Shown here one piece after another: positions 15,564-24,216 of a DNA stretch of 41,667 nucleotides. The stretch is from a virus: positions 1-41,667 of the IMG/VR virus record IMGVR_UViG_3300047548_000780. One strand, 5' to 3'. The notes beneath the pieces were generated by a model. It did no database searches. It saw nothing but the letters and a program-made list of their open reading frames with translations, and was not told the origin of the DNA. Numbering within the stretch: the stretch's first letter is position 1; every line of letters begins with the position of its first letter. Made by a program: the position numbers and the translations under genes.

Positions 15564-17051
15564 TTAAGCCAATTTTTGTTTGAGTTCTTCAATCTCACGC
15601 TGTAGTTGCAGCACTAGTTTTGCCAGCTCTACGGCACTTACCATGGCGGCAGCACCATAATTAACGCTTAACATACCTTCTGCGTCTGCAACAACTGCTT
15701 CTGGAAGTAGTTGTTGTAAGTTTTGTGCACTAATACCGGCGTATCTAATAGAAGTACCTACTCGAGTATACGTGCCAGACTTAATATTAGCTAAGTTAGA
15801 TACATAAGAGTTGGCATCTAAATAAGACCAATCGGTTTTTAGTCGTTCGTCAGAATACGCAGTAATGTTACCACTACCTGTTATATCGCCAGTTACATTT
15901 AATGTACTAGACATTGTAACTGCACCACTAAAACTACCTGTGGTAGCGGCTACACTGCCACCGCTTAAATTAGTTGCTGTGCCTGCTGTACCAGCACTAC
16001 CGCTTACATTACCAGTCACATTACCAGTTAAGTTAGCAGTAATAGTACCAGCGCTAAAATTACCACTAGCATCTCGCACAACTACCTTACTTGCTGTATT
16101 TGCACTGGCACCGTCTACAGCAATGGTTACTGCTGCGCTGCCATTGTACGAAGTACCAGTTAAACCTGTACCTATAGTTAAGGCGTTAAGTGTGCTCCCT
16201 AAAGACACACCTGATATAGTACTATTTGCTAGCGCGCTGTTTGGTATTGCGGACAATCTAGCGTTTGGTAAAGTACCGCTTGTTATTGCTGCTGCATCTA
16301 TACTGTTAGAACTGCCGATAGTCTTATTAGTAAGTGTTTGCGTGTCACTTATAGTAGCAACATCTACTCCTTCGATTTTTACGAAACCAGTACCTTTTGC
16401 TACTAAGTTTAAGCTTACATTCGCATCACTGCCTACTGCAGTAAGTTCCACCATGTTGGTAGAAATAGCATTGTTGACCCTTAAATAGTTTACAGCACTA
16501 GCTACACTATCAAATTCAAGTAGTTTATTTCCGTCTGCATCATCTATAGATCCGCCGTCAGCAAATCTTGGTCGTGTTAATGTTTTGTTACTTAGTGTGT
16601 CTGTTGTATCACGCCCAACCAGCGTAGTAGTGGCTGTTGGTAGTGTGATTGTACCACTATTACTAATACTACTAATTACTGGAGTAGTTAGTGTTTTATT
16701 AGTAAGAGTCTGTGTACCGGATGTACTAACAATCGCGGCACCGCCTACAGTACTGTTAGCCGCTAGAGACGCCGCCTGTGTAGTACTTAGTGTAGTAAAC
16801 GCTCCGGAGGCAGGGGTTGTAGCCCCTACCGTTCCGTTTATGTTTATATTGTAACTACTCGCTAAGTCTGCCCATGCAGTACCATTCCAGTTACGCCACT
16901 TTAGCCCAGATCTATCAAACTGTATTGTATTAGTGGGCAAGCCTGTAGAATCACTAGCTATGCCAATCGCCAGGTCGTCTAACCTGGCGTCAAGCTCTGC
17001 TAAAAAATTTACATAGCTGCTACTAATTGTTGGTAAACTATGATTTGCCAT
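15564..17051 (-). CDS. Tail fibre with S74 intramolecular chaperone
   Basis: This 495-residue fibre has a short N-terminal attachment region (about 1-30) and a long repeat region with SGTQTLTNKTLTTPVISSI, DTLSNKTLTRPRF and DTQTLTNKTIG motifs, typical of triple-beta phage fibres. The C-terminal peptidase S74 chaperone domain begins at S400 (SDERLKTDW). This domain trimerises the fibre and then cleaves itself off just before that Ser. It ends in a coiled coil (LAKLVLQLQREIEELKQKL). It follows the tail-tip gene after 15 bases and is terminated by a strong hairpin. Confidence 0.88.
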   Translation of the reverse strand: MANHSLPTISSSYVNFLAELDARLDDLAIGIASDSTGLPTNTIQFDRSGLKWRNWNGTAWADLASSYNININGTVGATTPASGAFTTLSTTQAASLAANSTVGGAAIVSTSGTQTLTNKTLTTPVISSISNSGTITLPTATTTLVGRDTTDTLSNKTLTRPRFADGGSIDDADGNKLLEFDSVASAVNYLRVNNAISTNMVELTAVGSDANVSLNLVAKGTGFVKIEGVDVATISDTQTLTNKTIGSSNSIDAAAITSGTLPNARLSAIPNSALANSTISGVSLGSTLNALTIGTGLTGTSYNGSAAVTIAVDGASANTASKVVVRDASGNFSAGTITANLTGNVTGNVSGSAGTAGTATNLSGGSVAATTGSFSGAVTMSSTLNVTGDITGSGNITAYSDERLKTDWSYLDANSYVSNLANIKSGTYTRVGTSIRYAGISAQNLQQLLPEAVVADAEGMLSVNYGAAAMVSAVELAKLVLQLQREIEELKQKLA

Positions 17052-17066
17052 ATTCTAAATCTCCTT

Positions 17067-20000
17067 TTAGTAGCCTGTTATTGACCACGATACTTTTACG
17101 CTAGGTATTCTAACTCCTGACGTATTAAATGCGTATACTCTCATACTGTTTGCATAAGTACTAGCACTGCCGCTGGTATTCGCAACCGGCATAGAAACAC
17201 TATAGTTAGAAGCATTTATCTTTGTTATTGTGTATACACCAGTTACCCCAGCCCCACTAATAAACGCTAATCTAACTGCCTGACCAGTCTCTAGGCCGTG
17301 ATCGGAAGCGGTGGTAACTACACATACTCCGTTGGTAACTGAGTAGGTAGCTTGTATCACGTCATCTTTAAAGTCATATACAGTTATACATGCTGTACTA
17401 GAAGAACCTGTTAACACAACCGAAGCGATATCAACAAACTCTTTACTAAAGTTTACAATTGTACCATTAGTATCTGTGCTTAATGCTGTGACGCTTCCGC
17501 TATCACTAATCTGTTTATTATCTAACTTTATAACTAGTCCATGAATGGCGTAAAGTGGCTTATCAATAGGTACAGTAGTATCTATTTGCTGAACTTCTAT
17601 ACGTACTTTTACATATCTAAATCCAGTTGCAAAAATGCTGCTACTAGCTACCTCTGAACTCCAGGTACTGCCGTTTGCAGAATACGAAATGTAAGTTAAT
17701 ACTCGTAAATCGCCAATTTGCCCGTCTAATTGGTCTCCGTCCAGTGTGGTAGTGATCTGACTAGCACCAATTAAGGTTTCAAAATCTACTACTTCTTGAT
17801 ATACTCCTATTGGAAGTCCTGGTTGTAATAAGTATGGGTATCCAGCACTTATTTGATCTTGTGGACTTGACCAAGCATCCCCAAAAACACTTGGATCACC
17901 ATTTTGAAAGTGCTGTTCATAAGTTTCAGTCGTGTTAACAGGTAGTACAACTAGCTTATTATTAGGATCTTTTTTAGCATTCGTTAGTGTTACAGTAGAA
18001 AGGAAAGGCTGGTCTCCTAAACCAGGTTGACTTTCTAAAGTACTGACAAATTCTGCATAAAATTGATAATTTGGAGGCTGTGAAACTTTACGAGTAATAC
18101 TTACAGGATCAGACTCATTTCCTTCTGTATCTACTGTAGCTAGCCAGTAGGTGTATTCACCTGCGCTGTTTTCAGTTACAGTAGTAAAAGTACCGGACTT
18201 TTCACCAATTGGTTCTGCTGTCGCCCAAACACTTCCCTTTTTAATAAGCACATGTGAAATAGGTAGCGTACTAATTGCTGGTAGTTCCCAGTACAGCAGT
18301 ACAGTGTTATCAATTACTTGTGCGCGGAAAGTATTAACATTTATAGGATTGGGCTTCTGTATTAACACATCAAACTGTCTCCAGTCTGAATAGTTTGATA
18401 GTAGATTATCCTGGGTACGAATACGAAATACTCTAGTTCCAGGATCCCAGCTGGCCGGCAGAGTTATAGTATTGGACTTCGTGAATGCTACAGGAGTCCA
18501 GGTTTCTGGGCTTGTACTACTGCGATATTCTAGTTCATAACCATTTAATCCAAATACAGGCTCTACTTTACTCCAAGACAGTGTAACAGTTGCATTAGTT
18601 AAACTAGTATCTTGAAAGCTAATTTGAGGACTGTTAGGCATTGGCGGTTTTGCCAATGTATAAGTTATTGGAGTAGAGCTAGAAGAACTATCACCTGTTG
18701 TATCTGTTGCACGTATGTACCAGGTATATGTTCCGGACGCTTTACCTACTAAGCTAATAGGCGCTGTTGTTGTCGTACCAGACCACAATACACCACTTAA
18801 CATGTCCCAATTTTCATCGGTTTCTCTGATCTCGTAGTCGTTTATAGGTAGGTATCCTTTAACATAAGTACTAGGAGCGGACCAATTTACTAAAATATTA
18901 GTTTCTTGTGGAATAGGTGCACCAGTTATTACTACTGGCTGTGGGGCATATTTTTCTACAAGCACATAACTTGACCATGCGCTAAGATTGCCTGCTAAGT
19001 CACTGGCGCGTACACGAACTTTTGCTGTATCTTCCTCAAATACTTTATCAGTCCATAAAACTTCTGTTTCTACACTAGTAGAAGAAACTTTGAAAGTTTT
19101 TGTAGTAGCAATTGGGTTAACATACTGTAGTTCTACTGTGTATTCGCCAATAGGCAGTGCCCCACTTACAGGTGTGCCGGGTAGCCAACTAAATATAGCT
19201 GTGGTTGTAGTTTTTGATCTGCCGTATGCATAGTCTATATTTACTGGAACTGCAGGCCCTGGTAGAGTATATGTTACCGCAATCCAGCTAGTACTAACGT
19301 TTCCTACTACGTCATAGGCACGAACATAGTAAGCTGTTTCTTCATTTGCTATAGGTAGTTTTGTTTTACAAGTAGTTGCTGCACCTCTAAAAATTGCTGT
19401 AGAAGTAACTAGCGGCTCATCAGCAAGTATTCCTGCTGTACGTCTTGCTGGTTCTGCATATACCTCATACCCGCCAATATCTCTCTCAGGGGAGCTAGCC
19501 CAGTTTAGGGTAATTGTTAGCGATATAGGATCTAGTGTTGGTTGCAACAACCCTGTTACAGGACCTGGTCTTGAAGTTTTACCTATTACAGTATGTAGTA
19601 CTGGTGCACACCACGGACCAAGTGTACCTGTTTCAGTTATATATCTTGCACGTATCTTATAAAGCACACTATCATCTACCCCCTCTAGTAAGACTGAACC
19701 TGTTCTAATTGGTACTATAACACTATACTGCCAATTTTCATCATTGTCGCTAGCTTCGTCGTACTGTATCTCTATGTGAGATATAGACTTAGGTAGATCT
19801 TTTGGATTATTGTAGGGTACACTTATATTAGAAATTAGCGCACCGCTAGAAGTTGTTGTAAGTACGCTTTCATCACTTACTATATTTGCTGATATTAATA
19901 CAGGTGTATCTTTAACAGTATCAATTAACTTCTCTGGCACTATGGTCATATTAGGATTATATGCAGGAATTTGTACATACTCTTCTAATACTACATTATA

Positions 20001-23000
20001 TATTTCTGGACTGTAGTCAGTTAAGGTAATTTTTGCAGTTGTGTTGGTAGAAGGTTCAACAGATAATACTATTAATTCTTGCGAATCTCGTTGGTTTTCG
20101 CCAATAATAAATAAACTATTAGCTAAAGCCTCTGTTTCTGTAAACGGAGTTGTTACGGTAACCTGGCCATAAGTAGCAGTTGTAGTTATTGGAACTATGT
20201 TTTTAGTAGTTAGTATATTATTTTTATCTGCATTACGAATACGTAGTACATACGATAGTCCTGCTTGCAAATAAATAGGTTCATCTAACTGAATAGTAGT
20301 ACTGCTTAATTTATTTTTTACTCTGCCGCTACCAACTCCCCATAAAGGTACATCATGTGCTACTCGCACAAGATCTCCACGGTTACATACTAAATACTCA
20401 AAATCAGTATTTATTGTATATATTTCCGGGCGCAGTTTTAGTTGCAGTAAATGCCACGCTGCGTGAGAAATTGCAACTCTTCGGGCAGTTATACCTGGTA
20501 ATGGCAACTCCTCTATTACCGCAGCGGTTTCTTCAGTATATCCAGGATTGTATACAAGTACTTGGTCATCTTGATAAGATAGTAGCTCGTTCTTAAATAC
20601 TACGCGAAATGCGTCCGGTATTCTTGGCAGTGCTTTTACTGACTCAAATCCCCAACTATTGTGCGGTGTAAACATCTGAACAACTGATGTTCGTGGTCTG
20701 TCGATAACTACAGTCCACTTACCATCGAGCATTGTTGGGCTAGCTCTACCAGCAGCAGCTATATCACGCAACACATCTAAAACACTGCGTTGCGAATCCA
20801 TTACCATATTAAATGTTAAAATGTTTGCTTCGCAATATTCATACCAATCCCCTAGAGCTGCGTAATCTATTTTATTAACGCTGTTTGCATCTGGAGTTAT
20901 TCTGAACATGTTGGCGGGATGTGTCAACACGTATAAAAATAAGGCTGCAGGGTTGGAGCTTGGGCCAAAGTCTGACCAACTATTAGTTGTAGAACTCCAC
21001 TTAGGGCACAACGTATGAACTACACCGTTTATGCCGTCTAACCTACCATTTACATTATTTGTGCTCTCAATAGTAAGCGCAGTTTTAGCCAAGTAGCATC
21101 CTTTTGGGTTTACTGTTGGCTTATTAGTACTATTATAACCAGTTAATGTATAAAAATACGCTTGATGATATCTTCTTAATTCTGGCTCATCGGCGCCAGG
21201 AGGTAGATCAACAGTGTCTGGGTTAGTACGCTTCATTCTTACTGCATAGTAGCCTTTTGGCACAACAAGTTCTCTTACGTATGTAAAACCATCCTTGCGC
21301 TTATAGAAAGGCTCACCGTCGCCACCTATAGAAACTACAATACCTGAAGCCGTGAAACGAACTCTGCCGCTAGATACTGTAATTTTTGTTCCAAGTATGC
21401 TACTTTGAAGTTCTCCACTACTAAAATCATCGTAGTATTCGAAAGCACTACTTAAATTTAATCCAGTATAAGAATAGAAAGCACTTGATCTTAGATCTTC
21501 CGTTTCTACTATATCTCTCCAAAACATACACACATTGTATATAGGTACTGCACCAGGGGGTAGTTGTCCCATTCTACTTGCGTCTCTTGGTATACCTAAC
21601 TGTCTAGAGTAACTTTCAAAATCTGCGCCTGGAAATACAGAAGTATTTTTGTCTTTTTGTAGTCCTGGATACCCCTTTACTACACCTAATTGACCAGAAG
21701 GCAGTATGTAAATTGTGTGCCACGTATATGCAGGATTATTTGTCCCTATTGTACTTACTTGACCATACTCACCTTGGTAATACTGCTCATATCCGGGCGA
21801 CACATAGTAAGTAGACCCAGGTAACGTAAAGTTTGTTTGAGGAACAGAAATTTCGGATTCCCACGTTGCAGGAGCATTAGGATAAGGTAGTTTAGCTATC
21901 TGAATGTCAGCGGTAAATTGCGCTGGAAATACAAAACCAGAATTTTCACCTTTTAATTGTATTGATCGCAATCCCTCTGGAAAATGAATAGCTACTGATA
22001 TTCTATCACACTGATTACTTAGGTATTGCTCATACCACGGATTAATTGCGTCACCAGGTAACTCATCTGGGTTATACTCAGTTGCATTTATTAATTTAGT
22101 ATTTGGAGCTAACTGTTCTGAATCTGTTGGGTATATAGAATCGAACTGTGTAGTGTCCTCGTTCGGAAAGCCTTGTAAAGTAGCGGCTTTCCAACTACCA
22201 TAGGTTGAAAGATCGCGTGCACCGATTTGTATATCGCTGACCTCTAAAGGTCCAAAGCCCCATACTACTAAACTATTTAATTTTGTTTTTTCTGAGCCAA
22301 CATACTCTACAATTTGTTGAGCACCTAATGGTGGTGTGATACGCATACGCCCAAGCACTACTGGGATGCCGGTATACTTAGATATTTGATTACTGCCACC
22401 ATTAAATAAGTTTACTGGTCTTGGTACGCCTGGATCTGTAGGTGGGCGTATTGGAGCAATGGCGTTTATTAGTAGAGATCCAATTAGTTGAACTCCCATT
22501 CTAGCTACCATTGTCCAGCTAGTGCCAACTGTGCCAGCAGTAGCTCCGGCAGTGCCTACTACACCACCAGTAGCACTAGCTGCAGCATTGCTTAATGCAG
22601 CTCCAATTTGTGGACCAAAAGTAACTGCAATATAAATTACTGCAATAAATAATAGCAGTCTGCCAATTTCTTTATCAGCTAAAACTCTGTAGTCTACCTT
22701 ATCTCCAGCTGCTACAATAGTTGTAGCCCAACGATCTTGTGGTATAGCCTCGCCGTTTAAAAACAGTATGTATTTTACAGTTATTTCGCTGGTAATAGGA
22801 AATAAACTATTTAACTTATTATGAATATCTAATAAAGTGCTGCCTTCTGGTACTGGCTCTGTAAAAGAACTAGTTCTTAGCGGGTGTGGAACGGCCGTAA
22901 GCATTGCGCTCTCAGTAACCTGCTGAGGTTCGTCGCTATACTCGTAAAAACCAACAAATCGCTTTTTCCATTTAGGCGAATCTAGTCGTTCTACAACTAC

Positions 23001-23321
23001 TTCTACGCCGCCGCGACCAGCATGTATAAACTGATTGTTGCCTACATAAATACCTACGTGAGATAGGTGTCCTAGTACTTTAAATAACACTACTGAGCCA
23101 ACTACACCTTCTTCTACAGACACCCAATTGTCCATATTAGTGGTTACAGCAATGGCTACGCTTTCGGCATCATCTGCGCTTGTGTAAAGTTCTGCAAAGC
23201 TAGGTAACTCTACGCCGAACTCCTGCTTATAAACAAGTGCGACTAATCCCCAGCAATCAATGCCGGTTTCATCGCGTCCCTTGTCTTTATAAGGTATTCC
23301 AATATATTTATTATACCACAT
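17067..23321 (-). CDS. Tail tip fusion: NlpC/P60 + I-like + J-like protein
   Basis: This 2084-residue protein appears to join three proteins that are separate in lambda. Residues 1-130 are an NlpC/P60 peptidase with C23 (GIDCWGLV), H88 (HVGIYVG) and H100 as the expected triad. Residues about 135-215 look like the tail assembly I-type beta-grasp region (YILFLNGEAIP...VDYRVLADKE). A hydrophobic Gly/Ala stretch follows (about 220-290). From about residue 298 a J-type central tip protein begins (RPPTDPGVPRPVNLFNGGSNQ), with several fibronectin III-like domains at about 1190-1750. It overlaps the preceding gene by 1 base. Likely roles are wall degradation, DNA passage and host recognition. Confidence 0.9.
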   Translation of the reverse strand: MWYNKYIGIPYKDKGRDETGIDCWGLVALVYKQEFGVELPSFAELYTSADDAESVAIAVTTNMDNWVSVEEGVVGSVVLFKVLGHLSHVGIYVGNNQFIHAGRGGVEVVVERLDSPKWKKRFVGFYEYSDEPQQVTESAMLTAVPHPLRTSSFTEPVPEGSTLLDIHNKLNSLFPITSEITVKYILFLNGEAIPQDRWATTIVAAGDKVDYRVLADKEIGRLLLFIAVIYIAVTFGPQIGAALSNAAASATGGVVGTAGATAGTVGTSWTMVARMGVQLIGSLLINAIAPIRPPTDPGVPRPVNLFNGGSNQISKYTGIPVVLGRMRITPPLGAQQIVEYVGSEKTKLNSLVVWGFGPLEVSDIQIGARDLSTYGSWKAATLQGFPNEDTTQFDSIYPTDSEQLAPNTKLINATEYNPDELPGDAINPWYEQYLSNQCDRISVAIHFPEGLRSIQLKGENSGFVFPAQFTADIQIAKLPYPNAPATWESEISVPQTNFTLPGSTYYVSPGYEQYYQGEYGQVSTIGTNNPAYTWHTIYILPSGQLGVVKGYPGLQKDKNTSVFPGADFESYSRQLGIPRDASRMGQLPPGAVPIYNVCMFWRDIVETEDLRSSAFYSYTGLNLSSAFEYYDDFSSGELQSSILGTKITVSSGRVRFTASGIVVSIGGDGEPFYKRKDGFTYVRELVVPKGYYAVRMKRTNPDTVDLPPGADEPELRRYHQAYFYTLTGYNSTNKPTVNPKGCYLAKTALTIESTNNVNGRLDGINGVVHTLCPKWSSTTNSWSDFGPSSNPAALFLYVLTHPANMFRITPDANSVNKIDYAALGDWYEYCEANILTFNMVMDSQRSVLDVLRDIAAAGRASPTMLDGKWTVVIDRPRTSVVQMFTPHNSWGFESVKALPRIPDAFRVVFKNELLSYQDDQVLVYNPGYTEETAAVIEELPLPGITARRVAISHAAWHLLQLKLRPEIYTINTDFEYLVCNRGDLVRVAHDVPLWGVGSGRVKNKLSSTTIQLDEPIYLQAGLSYVLRIRNADKNNILTTKNIVPITTTATYGQVTVTTPFTETEALANSLFIIGENQRDSQELIVLSVEPSTNTTAKITLTDYSPEIYNVVLEEYVQIPAYNPNMTIVPEKLIDTVKDTPVLISANIVSDESVLTTTSSGALISNISVPYNNPKDLPKSISHIEIQYDEASDNDENWQYSVIVPIRTGSVLLEGVDDSVLYKIRARYITETGTLGPWCAPVLHTVIGKTSRPGPVTGLLQPTLDPISLTITLNWASSPERDIGGYEVYAEPARRTAGILADEPLVTSTAIFRGAATTCKTKLPIANEETAYYVRAYDVVGNVSTSWIAVTYTLPGPAVPVNIDYAYGRSKTTTTAIFSWLPGTPVSGALPIGEYTVELQYVNPIATTKTFKVSSTSVETEVLWTDKVFEEDTAKVRVRASDLAGNLSAWSSYVLVEKYAPQPVVITGAPIPQETNILVNWSAPSTYVKGYLPINDYEIRETDENWDMLSGVLWSGTTTTAPISLVGKASGTYTWYIRATDTTGDSSSSSTPITYTLAKPPMPNSPQISFQDTSLTNATVTLSWSKVEPVFGLNGYELEYRSSTSPETWTPVAFTKSNTITLPASWDPGTRVFRIRTQDNLLSNYSDWRQFDVLIQKPNPINVNTFRAQVIDNTVLLYWELPAISTLPISHVLIKKGSVWATAEPIGEKSGTFTTVTENSAGEYTYWLATVDTEGNESDPVSITRKVSQPPNYQFYAEFVSTLESQPGLGDQPFLSTVTLTNAKKDPNNKLVVLPVNTTETYEQHFQNGDPSVFGDAWSSPQDQISAGYPYLLQPGLPIGVYQEVVDFETLIGASQITTTLDGDQLDGQIGDLRVLTYISYSANGSTWSSEVASSSIFATGFRYVKVRIEVQQIDTTVPIDKPLYAIHGLVIKLDNKQISDSGSVTALSTDTNGTIVNFSKEFVDIASVVLTGSSSTACITVYDFKDDVIQATYSVTNGVCVVTTASDHGLETGQAVRLAFISGAGVTGVYTITKINASNYSVSMPVANTSGSASTYANSMRVYAFNTSGVRIPSVKVSWSITGY

Positions 23322-23851
23322 TAAAAAAGTCCTGGAAAATATTGGGGCGTAAAAGTAAAAGCCGGAAAAGGCTCTACCGCGTAATTTATCATAGCAAGAT
23401 CCGCTTGAACAGAGTCTGCATTGTAGGTAAAGTTAGTTATGTAAAATCCCGGAAAACTTGCCTCAATGTAGTTTGGGGTAGAGGCTAACACCAAATCAAT
23501 ATCTACACGTGGGGGTCCAGAAATACTACGTATAATAGGTATTATGTGCCTGGTTACATCAGTAATTGTAATGCTGCATCTTGGGGCACTGCTATCTTCT
23601 TCGGAAGGTAGGCTAACATTTATTGGTAAAAATAGGTAGTCATTACCATTTGATGTTACACCATACGCTACTTCTCGTGGTGTTTCGTATATACGTTTAG
23701 TGTATCCATCAGCTAATCTTGCCACTACTGTATTTGTATTGATGGGATCGTATATAGTAAGCAACATAATTAGCGTATCGTCTGATTCCGTACTAAACAT
23801 AGCACGTAAAGCTGCCGGCGATAATTTTCCACTTGCTGATATTCTACTCAT
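23321..23851 (-). CDS. Minor tail protein, DUF1833-like (lambda L position)
   Basis: This 176-residue protein matches the pattern of DUF1833 tail proteins. An N-terminal helix precedes LIMLLTIYDP. Next come a beta-rich middle with YLFLPINVSLPSEE and CSITITDVTRHIIPIIRSI, then PRVDIDLVLASTPNYIE, and the C-terminal FTFTPQYFPGLF. It is encoded between the 121-residue minor tail protein and the tip fusion, overlapping both by 4 and 1 bases. It likely builds the tail tip with them. Confidence 0.82.
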   Translation of the reverse strand: MSRISASGKLSPAALRAMFSTESDDTLIMLLTIYDPINTNTVVARLADGYTKRIYETPREVAYGVTSNGNDYLFLPINVSLPSEEDSSAPRCSITITDVTRHIIPIIRSISGPPRVDIDLVLASTPNYIEASFPGFYITNFTYNADSVQADLAMINYAVEPFPAFTFTPQYFPGLF

Positions 23852-24213
23852 GGTAATATTTCAAACTTTAATGATACGTTCCAGTAGCCTGGGGCTAGGT
23901 ATGCAGTAGTAAATAACTGGCCGTCTTGTTGAGGAACTATTCGGACTTCTACTATAATATTTTTACGTGGATGTGTAAAACCAAATCTAGCGGTGCCATC
24001 TAGTTGGTCAAGTACAAAATCTGTAAGAGTTTGTACTTGCTCTGTTGTCATAATAAACTGCACGTCCATGGTATCTGGACGTGCACCTCTGCGACGCTGC
24101 TTGGCTGGACCTGCGTCCATATTAGTACGAAGTATTAAGGCACCGATAGTTTCTTGAAACCCTTTTTGTGGCGCTTGTGGCAACGAACTAGGCCAAGTAA
24201 AACTGTAAGCCAT
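23848..24213 (-). CDS. Minor tail protein (lambda M position)
   Basis: This 121-residue beta-rich protein contains FTWPSSLPQAP, a charged MDAGPAKQRRRGAR segment, FIMTTEQVQTLTDFVLDQLDG and WNVSLKFEILP. This pattern is known in siphovirus minor tail proteins encoded directly after the tape measure. It is 3 bases downstream of the tape measure gene and overlaps the DUF1833 gene by 4 bases. It probably forms the distal tail ring at the tip of the tube. Confidence 0.78.
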   Translation of the reverse strand: MAYSFTWPSSLPQAPQKGFQETIGALILRTNMDAGPAKQRRRGARPDTMDVQFIMTTEQVQTLTDFVLDQLDGTARFGFTHPRKNIIVEVRIVPQQDGQLFTTAYLAPGYWNVSLKFEILP

Positions 24214-24216
24214 ATT

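Noticed and set aside
9791-16854. Plus-strand Val/Pro/Ala-rich frames in the fibre region
   Set aside because: They are the antisense of Thr/Gly/Ser/Asn-rich fibre repeats and have no independent start signals.
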